Shown: positions 8,564-16,749 of the stretch, one piece after another
Layout of the letters: the number at the start of each line of letters is the position of its first letter
How positions within the stretch are numbered: position 1 is the first letter of the stretch
NCBI GenBank assembly: GCA_023397655.1
Contig: JAEWTW010000019.1
Span: 1 to 64,000, forward strand
Source of the DNA: Bacillota bacterium
GTDB lineage: Bacteria > Bacillota > Clostridia > Christensenellales > SZUA-584
Direction: 5' to 3'
Length of the DNA: 64,000 bases
Position numbers and translations under genes: made by a program
Notes under the pieces: model-generated
Database searches by the model: none
What the model saw: the letters and a program-made list of their open reading frames with translations, nothing else
Told to the model about the DNA's origin: nothing

Positions 8564-9385
8564 ATGGCATACAAACTCATAGCGATCGACGTTGACGACA
8601 CTTTGCTGGACAACAGCCTGAACATACCCGAAAGGGTCAGCCGGGCTATCCGGATGGCGGTGGAAAAGGGTGTCCGCGTGGTGCTGTGCACCGGACGGAC
8701 GAAAAAGGGCGGACAGCGCTTTTACGATGAGCTTGGTCTCGACACGCTGTATATCACGGCGGGCGGCGCAGAAGTTTACGACGCCGAGGGACATGCCCTG
8801 TTCACACGCGGTGTGGACCCGCCTCTCGTTAAAAAGATACTCGAGTATGCTGTGCAGCATGATATTCACGCTCAGGTATACATCGACGGCGAGCTGGTAT
8901 ACAGCAAAAAAAGCTTTTATTCCGATCTATACGAGCAGTCGTACGGCCATCCAGGCATCGTGGAACCGGATCTGCTCAAAATGCCGCAGATCATCACCCC
9001 CAAGGTGCTGTTTGTGATCAGCGAAGACAGGATTGCGGGTGTGAAAGAGGATGTGGAACTGCGTTTTCCGATGCTGACCATCAAGCAGTCCAAACCGGTC
9101 TATCTGGAATTCGCCCACCCGAGCGTCAACAAGGGCGAAGCGCTGGCGTTCACAGCCAATCATTACGGCATAGACCGCGAGGATGTCATCGCCATAGGAG
9201 ATACGGATATCGACATACCGATGCTTGAGTACGCCGGTCTGGGTGTTGCCATGGCGAACGCCGCCCCGCACGTTCAGGCGGCTGCGGATATCATCTGCCC
9301 TTCCAATGAAGAAGGCGGCGTCGCGGATGTCATTGAAAAATATGTACTGGAGGAAGTATATGAAAGTGAAGCTCAAACTCGATGA
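8564..9385 (+). CDS. Cof-type HAD-superfamily phosphatase
   Basis: A 273-residue haloacid dehalogenase-like hydrolase of the Cof/YidA subfamily (cap type IIB), which dephosphorylate sugar phosphates, nucleotides or FMN in the cytosol. Motif I is D9-V-D11-D-T, with Asp replacing the usual Gly of DxDGT. Motif II TGR lies near residue 43. Motif III is K195-related. Motif IV reads GDTDIDIPML, a variant of GDxxND. The ATG at 8564 follows GGAGGA. The longer frame starting at 8495 would begin inside the promoter. It overlaps hprK by 26 bases, so the two are co-translated. The substrate is unknown, but a sugar-phosphate role would fit the neighbours. Confidence 0.82.
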   Translation: MAYKLIAIDVDDTLLDNSLNIPERVSRAIRMAVEKGVRVVLCTGRTKKGGQRFYDELGLDTLYITAGGAEVYDAEGHALFTRGVDPPLVKKILEYAVQHDIHAQVYIDGELVYSKKSFYSDLYEQSYGHPGIVEPDLLKMPQIITPKVLFVISEDRIAGVKEDVELRFPMLTIKQSKPVYLEFAHPSVNKGEALAFTANHYGIDREDVIAIGDTDIDIPMLEYAGLGVAMANAAPHVQAAADIICPSNEEGGVADVIEKYVLEEVYESEAQTR

Positions 9386-10301
9386 TCTTGTCAAAGATCT
9401 GAATCTGAGCATCGTCTACCGGGGAGACGTGCAGCATCTGGAGATCAACACGTCGGACCTCAACCGGCCGGGCCTGCAGATGGCAGGCTTTTTTGAGTAT
9501 TTCGCCGTCAACCGCATACAGCTCTTCGGCATGGTGGAGATGACTTATCTGCAGAACCTCGATCCGGAGCTCAAACGCGATCGTCTGGACAAGTATTTCG
9601 CGAGTCAGGTGCCCTGCGTGCTGATTGGCCGCAACCTGACACCGCCGCCGGAGATGGTGGAAGCCGCCAAGAAGCACAACACTCCGATACTGATGTCTGG
9701 CCTTACCACCACCAAGCTCTCCCACAAGACCACCGTCTATCTGGACAGGGTACTGGCGCCCAGCATATCGCGCCACGCGGGGCTGATGGACGTTTACGGC
9801 GTCGGTATACTGCTGATGGGCGACTCGGGCGTGGGCAAAAGCGAGACCGCACTGGAACTGGTGAAGAGAAACCACCGTCTGGTCGCGGACGATGTGGTGG
9901 AGATCGTGAAGCTGTCGGACAATCAGCTGGTAGGCCAGTCTCCCGAGGTGATCCGCCACATGATGGAGATCCGCGGACTCGGCATCATCGACGTACGCAC
10001 GCTGTACGGCATCGGTGCCGTGCTGGTGGAAAAATCCATCGAGCTGGCCGTCAATCTGGAGCTGGGTGACCCGATGAACATCGACCGTCTGGGGCTTTCC
10101 GACGAATTTATCACGCTGCTCGGCGTTAAGATACCCATCATCACGATACCGGTACGCCCCGGCCGCAACCTCGCCATCATTATCGAGGTGGCCGCGATGA
10201 ACTACCGCCTCAAGTGCATGGGGCACATCACCGCGGAGCAGCTGGACAGCAAGCTGCTGGAGATCATCGCGCCCGGCAGCAGCTGTATGAGAGGAGAATA
10301 G
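9360..10301 (+). CDS. hprK: HPr kinase/phosphorylase
   Basis: A 313-residue bifunctional enzyme that phosphorylates HPr (or Crh) on Ser46 and removes the phosphate. It sets carbon catabolite repression through CcpA in low-GC Gram-positives. The N-terminal domain spans about 1-130. The conserved H139 stands before the P-loop G154-DSGVGKS161. The HPrK signature EIRGLGIIDVRTL lies at 203-215. Length and motifs are normal. The ATG at 9360 follows GGAGGAA and lies within the end of the HAD gene, giving a coupled operon HAD-hprK-glcK. The HPr gene itself (ptsH) is not in the window. Confidence 0.95.
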   Translation: MKVKLKLDDLVKDLNLSIVYRGDVQHLEINTSDLNRPGLQMAGFFEYFAVNRIQLFGMVEMTYLQNLDPELKRDRLDKYFASQVPCVLIGRNLTPPPEMVEAAKKHNTPILMSGLTTTKLSHKTTVYLDRVLAPSISRHAGLMDVYGVGILLMGDSGVGKSETALELVKRNHRLVADDVVEIVKLSDNQLVGQSPEVIRHMMEIRGLGIIDVRTLYGIGAVLVEKSIELAVNLELGDPMNIDRLGLSDEFITLLGVKIPIITIPVRPGRNLAIIIEVAAMNYRLKCMGHITAEQLDSKLLEIIAPGSSCMRGE

Positions 10302-10305
10302 GCGC

Positions 10306-11247
10306 ATGTATCTGGCTGGAATCGATTTGGGCGGCACTGCCATCAAAGCGGGCCTGGTGGACGAGGACCTGTCGCTTGTCTGCAAGAAGAGCGTACCCAC
10401 AGGCGTGGGCCGCAGCTATCAGGAGATCATCGCCGACATGGCGCAGGCGGTCGTCAGCGCCGCCAATGAAAAAGGCATCGGATTGGACGAGATCAAAAGC
10501 GTGGGCATCGGCATTCCCGGCGCAGCGAACAACGGCGTCGTCATCGCGGTGCACAATCTTTACTGGCTGGACATCCCGCTGGAAGCGGAGATCAAAAAGC
10601 ACCTCAATGTCCCCGTATACATCGACAACGACGCCACTGTGGCGGCAGTGTACGAATATCACCTCGGCGCTCTCTCCGGCTGCAAGGTGGGCGTGCTGCT
10701 GACGCTGGGCACCGGTGTGGGCGGCGGCATCATCATAAACGGCAAGCCTTTCAGCGGTGCGCACGGCCTCGGCAGCGAGCTTGGTCACATGCCCATCGTA
10801 CAGAACGGCATCCAGTGCACCTGCGGCAACAGGGGCTGCCTTGAGGTGTACGCGTCCGCCCCCGCGCTGATACGCATGGGCCGGCAGTGTGTGATCGACC
10901 GTCCTGAAAGCATGCTGCATCACATCACCGGCGGCGATTATACCAAGGTGACCACGAAGATGATCATCGACAGTGCGCGCGAAGGCGATTATGTCTCCCT
11001 GTCTATCGTCGAGGAATATGTCGGCAAGCTGGCGATGGGCATCTGCGCGCTGGAGAATGCGCTCGATCCGGACGTCATCGCCATCGGCGGCGGTGTGTCG
11101 GGCGCGGGTGAGTTTCTGCTGAACAAGATCATCGAAGCGAGCGAAGGCCTTGGCATATTCGAAAATCAAAAATATGCCGATATCCGGCTGGCGGTGTCCG
11201 GAAATGACGCGGGAATCATTGGTGCGGCCATGCTGGGCAAGTCATGA
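10306..11247 (+). CDS. glcK: ROK-family glucokinase
   Basis: A 313-residue ATP-dependent sugar kinase that would convert glucose to glucose 6-phosphate. The N-terminal phosphate loop is DLGGTAIK (7-14). The ROK zinc site is C171-x-C173-GNRG-C178, with the preceding GSELGH histidine. The active-site ENDA-type segment is present as YIDNDA near residues 105-110. The ATG follows AGAGGAG, four bases after the hprK stop. Placement beside hprK supports a role in glucose metabolism coupled to catabolite control. Other ROK kinases (N-acetylmannosamine, allose) share these motifs, so the substrate is an inference. Confidence 0.88.
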   Translation: MYLAGIDLGGTAIKAGLVDEDLSLVCKKSVPTGVGRSYQEIIADMAQAVVSAANEKGIGLDEIKSVGIGIPGAANNGVVIAVHNLYWLDIPLEAEIKKHLNVPVYIDNDATVAAVYEYHLGALSGCKVGVLLTLGTGVGGGIIINGKPFSGAHGLGSELGHMPIVQNGIQCTCGNRGCLEVYASAPALIRMGRQCVIDRPESMLHHITGGDYTKVTTKMIIDSAREGDYVSLSIVEEYVGKLAMGICALENALDPDVIAIGGGVSGAGEFLLNKIIEASEGLGIFENQKYADIRLAVSGNDAGIIGAAMLGKS

Positions 11248-11287
11248 TTGGCGCTTGACTCAAGTATAAATAAGCAAGAGGTGCGAA

Positions 11288-12394
11288 ATGAAACCTTTTG
11301 CCTATTTTTTATGTTTGCTGGTCATACTGCTGCTGGCGGTGTCTCCATGGCTGATACTCTCTTATTATGAGAAGCTGCCGGAAGAGCCGTATTTTCAGGG
11401 CATTCTTCATATGTGGCACATAACGAGCTGGCGGACGGGCGGCTCCTCCTCCCGTGCATTTCTGGAAAACCGCATCCGGCAGTACGAGGCGCAGAACCCC
11501 CATGTTTTTGTTGAGCTGGAAAGCTACACGGCGGAAAAGGCCGCCGAAGCGCTGGCCGGCGGGCAAAAGCCGGACATCATTTCCTATCCCTTCGGCACGG
11601 AGCTAGCGCTGGAACTCGCTCCTCTGCCCCATCAGGATTTCCTTATGCTGAACCGGGAAGACGGCGCTTATCCTTACATGTTCGGCGGTTACTGCCTGCT
11701 CGTCAACAACGACCTGCTCAGCGAAAACGGCGTCGATATCTATCAGGGCTGGGGCATACGCCCCGACGCGCTGCTGGAAGCTGCCAAGCTGGGCGTCGCG
11801 TTCGATGCTGAGGAGGGTTACTCGGCTCTGCCAGCCCTGGCGCTGCATGCCTATCCCCCCGCGCCCAAGCCCAATGTTTCCACGTTCGGCGAACCGGAAA
11901 TGCCGGAAGCCATGCTAGGTCTCAGCGTTTCCTTAACCGGCGGATTCGAGTCGTTCTGCAAGGGCGAAACCGCGGTGCTGATTGCGTCGCACCGGCAGCT
12001 TTTTGAAGCAACGGAGCGCTATACGCAGGGCGAAGCGCCCGGCTTTACCGCGTATGCCATCGGCGGCTACACCGACATGGCGCAGATGGTGTGCGTATCC
12101 GTGCAGGAGGATGAGCTCAGGCAATCGGCCTGCGCGGAATTTGCTGCCTACCTCGTCAGCCCCTCATCACAAAAGAAGCTGGAGGCTCTCGGCGTTTTTC
12201 CAACAGTGGGCGACGTGAAGGTTTATCAGGAAAACGATGCGCTCCGCGCCGTATACGAGCAGCTTTGCGTGTCAGGCATGTTCGTACCGCCTGAGGAACG
12301 CCAGACGCTGGATGCGCTCGCGATGGACACCTTCGGCGGCAGCGAGGTGGCGCTGCACAAGCTGCGCCGCCAGCTGGGCGCGGCGGGGCGCTGA
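11288..12394 (+). CDS. Membrane-anchored extracellular solute-binding-like protein
   Basis: A 368-residue protein with a hydrophobic N-terminal segment (residues 4-26) and no lipobox cysteine, followed by what looks like a family 1 (sugar-type) solute-binding fold. Motifs fitting this are ITSWRTGG, FLENRIRQYEAQNP near 50-63, and the PDIISYP segment near 95, which match the start of such proteins. No permease or ATPase gene is adjacent, so it may act as an anchored sensor or scavenger, or serve a transporter encoded elsewhere. It sits 40 bases downstream of glcK and may share its transcript. Confidence 0.6.
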   Translation: MKPFAYFLCLLVILLLAVSPWLILSYYEKLPEEPYFQGILHMWHITSWRTGGSSSRAFLENRIRQYEAQNPHVFVELESYTAEKAAEALAGGQKPDIISYPFGTELALELAPLPHQDFLMLNREDGAYPYMFGGYCLLVNNDLLSENGVDIYQGWGIRPDALLEAAKLGVAFDAEEGYSALPALALHAYPPAPKPNVSTFGEPEMPEAMLGLSVSLTGGFESFCKGETAVLIASHRQLFEATERYTQGEAPGFTAYAIGGYTDMAQMVCVSVQEDELRQSACAEFAAYLVSPSSQKKLEALGVFPTVGDVKVYQENDALRAVYEQLCVSGMFVPPEERQTLDALAMDTFGGSEVALHKLRRQLGAAGR

Positions 12395-12398
12395 CAGC

Positions 12399-12761
12399 CT
12401 ACACTGCCGCTATCTCATACCCTGCCGTCTTGAGCGCCTGCACAGCCGTCTCAAGTCTTATCTTTTTCACAAACAGATAGTCCGTGTCGTAAGTGGACAT
12501 CGCAAAAACGGAAACGTCCGCTCTGGCCAAGGCATCCGTCAGTCCGGCCAGTATACCGATGAGCGAGAAATCCAGCGCGCCGCACACACGCAGCCCGCAC
12601 CAGCCCCTCTCAACCACGCAGCCGTCAGGTACCCGCTCCTCTTCACACACGAGCGATATCTCTCCGCCGCTCACCGTCAGCGACATGAACTCTCCGTCCG
12701 GCAATTGTTTTGACTGCAGACGACAGACGGCATAGTCCTTTTTCAGCAATTCCAGCTTCAT
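12399..12761 (-). CDS. ACT-domain protein
   Basis: A 120-residue protein whose C-terminal half (LDFSLIGILAGLTDALARADVSVFAMSTYDTDYLFV) is a clear ACT fold. It resembles the tandem ACT family of small stand-alone amino-acid sensors (CASTOR-like / DUF2000-type ACT). Such domains bind amino acids and regulate metabolic enzymes. I choose the second ATG (12761) because AAGGGGA lies at the right distance before it and overlaps the first ATG. It converges on the preceding gene with only four bases between the stops. Confidence 0.7.
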   Translation of the reverse strand: MKLELLKKDYAVCRLQSKQLPDGEFMSLTVSGGEISLVCEEERVPDGCVVERGWCGLRVCGALDFSLIGILAGLTDALARADVSVFAMSTYDTDYLFVKKIRLETAVQALKTAGYEIAAV

Positions 12762-12783
12762 ATTGGTCCCCTTCATCTCAAAA

Positions 12784-12809
12784 TGAAAAGCCGCCTGTCA
12801 CAGCGGCTT
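12784..12809 (-). terminator. Rho-independent terminator of the cell-wall hydrolase gene
   Basis: Read on minus: AAGCCGC, 8-base loop, GCGGCTT (12809-12788), then TTTTCATTTT. Confidence 0.6.
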
Positions 12810-12832
12810 CAATGTTTAAATACAGTGCATGG

Positions 12833-14377
12833 TCAGCTTACGAACCTGTCGTAATACTTGTCCACACCAAACTCCTTGATGAGCGCTTTCACCGTGGACG
12901 GACCCGCGACGCCATCCGCTTCAAGGCCTTTCTTATCCTGGAACTTCATCAGTTCAATCTTGGTTCCCTGACCAAAGTAACTGTCTGCTTTAACGTCATA
13001 CCCCAGCTTGTTGAGCATGTACTGCACACGGTAAACCCTCTTCTCAGGCTTGCATCCGTACTGGGCGTATTTGAATGTTCTCTCAAACAGCGCAGGCGGT
13101 GCATCTCCGCCCCGGTGGCGGCCGCTGTAGCTGTGTCTGTAGAAGCAGTGTCCGCCGATCTTCTTGTAAAACTTGTGGCTGCCCCAGTTCTCTCCGGCCG
13201 GCGCACCCGAACGGAAGTAATAGACATCCTGCGGGATCACCCAAAGCTCGTCGTCCAGCACCGCGCGCGCGGCCCTCTTGGAGGACGATGAAGGCTTTCT
13301 GTCTTCCCGACCCGCGTATGCGAACTGCCCGGGACGCGTGATGACGGCTGTGATCGTGCTGCCCGGGAAAGTCCGGCAGAGCACACGGTTCATCACCACA
13401 TTGCCCACTGCCACCTTTCCGTCGAAGCTTTCGCCGCGCGCCTCAATATCGATAATCTGAGCCAGCATATAGTATTCGTTTTCCGTGTACTCATAGTGGT
13501 TGTTGGAATAGCCCATCTCGTTATAATAGGCATTCGCGTCCACAACGAAGAAGTCGGTCAGATCGTTCACATCGACGGGCACCGGCGTGGGATCGGGCTC
13601 CGTGGTGGGAACGGGCGTTGTCGTTTCCTCCGGCGGTGTTGTGGACACCTGCTCCGGCGTCTCGGTCGGCGGTATATCCACGCCGTTGACGACGACCGCA
13701 GGCAACGTGCTCGTTGGGCTGACTGACGGCGTCAGCGATGTGCCCGGCGTGGCCGTGGGGCTCTGAGAAGCGCCCGGTGTGTTTTGCGCGTCCACCAGCG
13801 CTGCCTTGTTACCGTTCGTCACTTCGGCCTCTGCCGGAGCGGCTGCACCCCAAGGCGCCAAAAACACGATCAGCAGCACCGCGACAACAGCCACACCCGT
13901 GCCTGCATAAACGAAGATAGCCCGGTTGCGACGGCCCTTTTTCCCCAGCCTCTTGTTGTTGGACGCAAAGGCCAGCGCAGCGTCTGTTTTTGATGTTTCA
14001 CTTTGTGGTTTACTGAATATTGAGAATACCAGCCCGAAGAATTGGCTGAACACGTCTTTTCTTTTGTTTTTGCTGCTGCGCGTTGAACGAAACGACGGCG
14101 AAGGCTCGTCCGCAAATTCGTTGTACGAGTCCTCTTTTTCAAAGCGCTTAGTCCTGGTCTTTTCCGCGCGGAAAGGCACCGGCGTTTCTTCGAGAAAATC
14201 ATCAGAGACGCTCAGCGGTTGCTCCTCCGGACCACAGATTTTTACGGCTGCAGGCGCTTTTGCATCTTCTTTTGATCTTTTCGGAAATACAACACGCTGT
14301 GTTTTGACAGGCGAGTCTTTCCGGCTGGTTATATTTTTCAGGTTTTTCAGAGCACGAATGCCTGAATTCTTTGCCAT
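12833..14377 (-). CDS. SleB-type cell-wall hydrolase with C-terminal peptidoglycan-binding domain
   Basis: A 514-residue type II membrane protein. Residues 1-145 are a basic, low-complexity cytoplasmic part. A transmembrane helix follows (about 150-172), then a Pro/Thr-rich spacer. The SleB/CwlJ hydrolase domain begins at NEYYMLAQIIDIEARGE, with catalytic Glu in EARGES and the GQFAYA and FYKKIGGHCFY segments. The protein ends in a PG_binding_1 repeat near 425-505. Family members are lytic enzymes of spore cortex or vegetative wall. The large cytoplasmic tail is unusual for SleB and suggests control from inside the cell. The ATG at 14377 follows AAGGAG; the longer frame starts upstream without a site. 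Confidence 0.82.
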   Translation of the reverse strand: MAKNSGIRALKNLKNITSRKDSPVKTQRVVFPKRSKEDAKAPAAVKICGPEEQPLSVSDDFLEETPVPFRAEKTRTKRFEKEDSYNEFADEPSPSFRSTRSSKNKRKDVFSQFFGLVFSIFSKPQSETSKTDAALAFASNNKRLGKKGRRNRAIFVYAGTGVAVVAVLLIVFLAPWGAAAPAEAEVTNGNKAALVDAQNTPGASQSPTATPGTSLTPSVSPTSTLPAVVVNGVDIPPTETPEQVSTTPPEETTTPVPTTEPDPTPVPVDVNDLTDFFVVDANAYYNEMGYSNNHYEYTENEYYMLAQIIDIEARGESFDGKVAVGNVVMNRVLCRTFPGSTITAVITRPGQFAYAGREDRKPSSSSKRAARAVLDDELWVIPQDVYYFRSGAPAGENWGSHKFYKKIGGHCFYRHSYSGRHRGGDAPPALFERTFKYAQYGCKPEKRVYRVQYMLNKLGYDVKADSYFGQGTKIELMKFQDKKGLEADGVAGPSTVKALIKEFGVDKYYDRFVS

Positions 14378-14422
14378 ACGGCTTTTCTCCTTACACAAAC
14401 GTACATCCACGCCATTATCCGT

Positions 14423-14451
14423 ATCATACCGCAATCATTGCGATATGTCAA
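14423..14451 (-). promoter_or_regulatory. Consensus sigma-A promoter for the cell-wall hydrolase
   Basis: On minus: TTGACA (14451-14446), 17-base spacer, TATGAT (14428-14423). One of the best promoters in the window. Confidence 0.8.
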
Positions 14452-14491
14452 TGAATCCGTAACACTATTGTAACATTTGGCGTTTCTTTAT

Positions 14492-14992
14492 TTATCCAGC
14501 AATCAAGCTGTCCATTTGAGTTTTCAAGTCCTGCATGTTCGCCGTTTTGCCCGGAGGCGCACCATGCATCCGCAGCAGTTGTGTCACCGATGCCCCTTTT
14601 TTCTCCAGGGCCTGTTTATGAGCATCCAGACAGACAGGCGGTTTTGCTTCCGGCTGCGGGTCGGCCTGAACTGTAAACAGCACGATCCTTTTTCCCACCG
14701 CTTCAAGGCCATGGATAAACGCGTTGACCGCCGGAACCGTTTTGCCTGCCCACACCGGTGACCCGATGCATATCGTATCGTAATCCTTCATTTCCTGAGC
14801 AAAGCTGCTTTTGAGCCGGCTGCGCAAGCCAAATGCCGCGCCAAACCCTGCTGCCATAAACGATGCCGCCGACTTGCCTCTCTTCTTGCCTTCCTCCAGC
14901 TCGAATACGTCCGCTCCGAGCTTTTCAGCCATCAGGTCAGCCACCAGATGCGTATTCCCGTCTCGGGAGAAAAACACAACCGCCGTTTTCAT
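14492..14992 (-). CDS. Flavodoxin-like protein
   Basis: A 166-residue FMN-binding flavodoxin-fold protein. The phosphate loop is FSRDGNT (8-14), a flavodoxin variant of SxTGNT, and the second flavin loop GSPVWAGKT lies near 78-86. It would carry electrons or reduce small substrates in the cytosol. It lies 13 bases downstream of the TetR gene with its own GAGGTG site, so the pair is one operon. The TetR protein probably controls it together with itself. The physiological partner is unknown. Confidence 0.8.
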   Translation of the reverse strand: MKTAVVFFSRDGNTHLVADLMAEKLGADVFELEEGKKRGKSAASFMAAGFGAAFGLRSRLKSSFAQEMKDYDTICIGSPVWAGKTVPAVNAFIHGLEAVGKRIVLFTVQADPQPEAKPPVCLDAHKQALEKKGASVTQLLRMHGAPPGKTANMQDLKTQMDSLIAG

Positions 14993-15005
14993 ATTGTCAC
15001 CTCGC

Positions 15006-15593
15006 TTAATAATCCGGTATCGCCAGCGCCGTCTCTTTGAGCCCCAGCGTTTTGGCCGCCATTTCCCGGATGCCCCGATACAGATTCGGGCTGTCTGTCA
15101 ACGGATTTTGCAGCAATGAATCGATGCCGTAAAACACGATGGCCGAGCAGACGTCCGGGTTCTTGATGTGGAAATATCCTCTCTCAATGCCCTCCATCAC
15201 CACATCCTCCAGCAAAGGCAGCAGCGTGCGCGACCGTTCCTCCCGCAGCACCGTTTCATACCAATCGGCCGGTGCGCTCTTGAAGTAAGAGTCCGTTTCG
15301 GGCGCTGTCTCCGCCTGCTCCATTAGTGCGGCGATGAAATACTCCGCCCGGGATATGGCATCCTGCATTGAGTCCAGCTGCTGCTCAAGCTGTTCCCGGT
15401 ATTCATCCATCTGCATGGCAAGAATGTACCGGACCACAGCCTGTTTGCTCTCAAAGTAATAAAAGAATGTGCCCTTTGCAATACCCGCCAGCGCGCATAT
15501 TTCCTCCACAGGCGTCTGGTCGTACCCCTTTTCGGAAAACAATGTACGTGCGCTGCTGAGTATCAGCATCTTTGTCGCTCTCTCGCCTGACAT
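15006..15593 (-). CDS. TetR-family transcriptional regulator
   Basis: A 195-residue TetR-type repressor. The helix-turn-helix covers residues about 10-50, with the signature PVEEICALAGIAKGTFFYYFESK. The C-terminal domain is a ligand-binding helical bundle of unknown specificity. The ATG at 15593 follows AGGAGG; the longer frame starts without a site. The flavodoxin gene follows directly. An inverted repeat TGACC-AA-GGTCA about 50 bases upstream is a candidate operator and suggests autoregulation. Confidence 0.88.
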   Translation of the reverse strand: MSGERATKMLILSSARTLFSEKGYDQTPVEEICALAGIAKGTFFYYFESKQAVVRYILAMQMDEYREQLEQQLDSMQDAISRAEYFIAALMEQAETAPETDSYFKSAPADWYETVLREERSRTLLPLLEDVVMEGIERGYFHIKNPDVCSAIVFYGIDSLLQNPLTDSPNLYRGIREMAAKTLGLKETALAIPDY

Positions 15594-15641
15594 AATCTCC
15601 TCCTGATCCTGTTGATAAACGCAACATGCTGCATTCATTAT

Positions 15642-15653
15642 TGACCAAGGTCA
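15642..15653. promoter_or_regulatory. Candidate TetR operator (inverted repeat)
   Basis: TGACC-AA-GGTCA, perfect 5-base arms, upstream of the TetR start at 15593. The position and type suit a dimeric TetR repressor; no promoter elements could be assigned firmly around it. Confidence 0.45.
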
Positions 15654-15675
15654 GGATTTTTATACTGTCAGAACT

Positions 15676-16257
15676 CTATGTAAGCTGCCGAAGAACCGCA
15701 AAGCCGTCGCCAAGGCTCAGCCTGGCAAACCCTGCGGGCCGTATGTCATAACTGAAGATATGCTCGATGTCCCCATGAAGCAGCCAGGACAGCACGGATA
15801 GTATGAAGCCTTTGTGGGAAACGACCAGCACACGGCTGTTCTGTGCTTCCCTTATTATACCATTAATCGATTCTGAAGCTTTTGTCAAGTAGCGGCGCAC
15901 ATTATCTCCGCCGGGGAACGTGTAACCCATATAGTCATCCATATAAGAGCGCCATGCATCCGGCATTCGGCTTTGTATATCGTCGGCACCCAAGCCTTCG
16001 AACATGCCGAAATCCAGCTCGCACAGCGATGGCAGCACAACGATGTCCGCACCGGGCGCGATGATGTCCGCCGTCTGACGGGCGCGCAGCGCGTTGCTGC
16101 AGTACACGCGGTGCGGCGAAAATGCCGACAACGCCAGCGCCGTCGCTCTGACCTCCCCCAGCCCCTGCTCTGCCAGCGGAAGATCGAGCCGCCCGCAGTA
16201 CAAGCCGTCCATATTTGCCTGAGTTTTTCCGTGGCGCACCAGTATCAGCTCAGTCAT
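15676..16257 (-). CDS. Histidine phosphatase (phosphoglycerate mutase / CobC-like family)
   Basis: A 193-residue histidine phosphatase. The catalytic R8-H9-G motif lies in ILVRHGKT, the second arginine is in SNALRARQTA, the acid is in LCELDFGMFEG, and the second histidine is in VVSHKG. Family members include alpha-ribazole phosphatase of cobalamin synthesis and broad phosphatases. No cobalamin gene is nearby, so the substrate is open. The start at 16257 follows AAGGAG. The longer frame would extend across the ATP synthase terminator, which argues against it. Confidence 0.82.
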   Translation of the reverse strand: MTELILVRHGKTQANMDGLYCGRLDLPLAEQGLGEVRATALALSAFSPHRVYCSNALRARQTADIIAPGADIVVLPSLCELDFGMFEGLGADDIQSRMPDAWRSYMDDYMGYTFPGGDNVRRYLTKASESINGIIREAQNSRVLVVSHKGFILSVLSWLLHGDIEHIFSYDIRPAGFARLSLGDGFAVLRQLT

Positions 16258-16277
16258 GCCTGCTCCTTCAGTGAAAC

Positions 16278-16309
16278 AAAAAAGCGCCGCAAATGGCATT
16301 GCAGCGCCG
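16278..16309 (-). terminator. Terminator of the ATP synthase operon
   Basis: On minus: GCGCTGCAA (16307-16299), loop, TTGCGGCGC (16292-16284) with one G-T wobble, then TTTTTTG. It lies 10 bases after the atpC stop. Confidence 0.7.
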
Positions 16310-16317
16310 GTTTATGC

Positions 16318-16734
16318 TCAGTCGAGGTTCTGTTTTTTGCGCCCCACGCGCAGGCGCACCATGGCGCGTGCCAGCGCGATCTGGTTCTGCATGTATTCCT
16401 GATGGCTCTGCCGCTGGCGCAGACGCTCCTCCGCGCGTTCTCTGGCTTCCTGTGCACGGATCATATCGATCTCGTCCGGCCACTCCACCGCCTGTGAGAA
16501 AATGATGGTCTCGTCCGGACGCACCTCCACAAAGCCTTCGGAAGTGGTACACTCCTTCCAGTCTCCGTTGATGTTGATGCGCAGTGCGCCGATGGACAGT
16601 GCGCAAACCATGGGTTCGTGCATCTTCTGTATGCTGAGGAAACCATCGGGTGTCGGAACAATCACGCTCTCCACATCGCCGCTGTAGAACGTCCGCTCAG
16701 GCGTAATAATTTCCAGTGTGTATTTCGCCGGCAT
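16318..16734 (-). CDS. atpC: ATP synthase F1 subunit epsilon
   Basis: A 138-residue subunit of the F1 central stalk, which contacts gamma and the c-ring and can inhibit ATP hydrolysis. The N-terminal beta sandwich (YTLEIITPERTFYSGDVESVIVPTPDGFLSI) is typical, although the usual GxxGVLPGH signature is replaced by GFLSIQKMHEP. The C-terminal helical hairpin is present and rich in Arg and Gln. It is the last gene of the atp operon, 15 bases after atpD. Confidence 0.9.
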   Translation of the reverse strand: MPAKYTLEIITPERTFYSGDVESVIVPTPDGFLSIQKMHEPMVCALSIGALRININGDWKECTTSEGFVEVRPDETIIFSQAVEWPDEIDMIRAQEARERAEERLRQRQSHQEYMQNQIALARAMVRLRVGRKKQNLD

Positions 16735-16749
16735 GCCGTGCCTCCCCCG

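Noticed and set aside
12237..12713. Open frame on plus running from the solute-binding gene into the ACT gene
   Set aside because: Out of frame with the first gene and antisense to the second.
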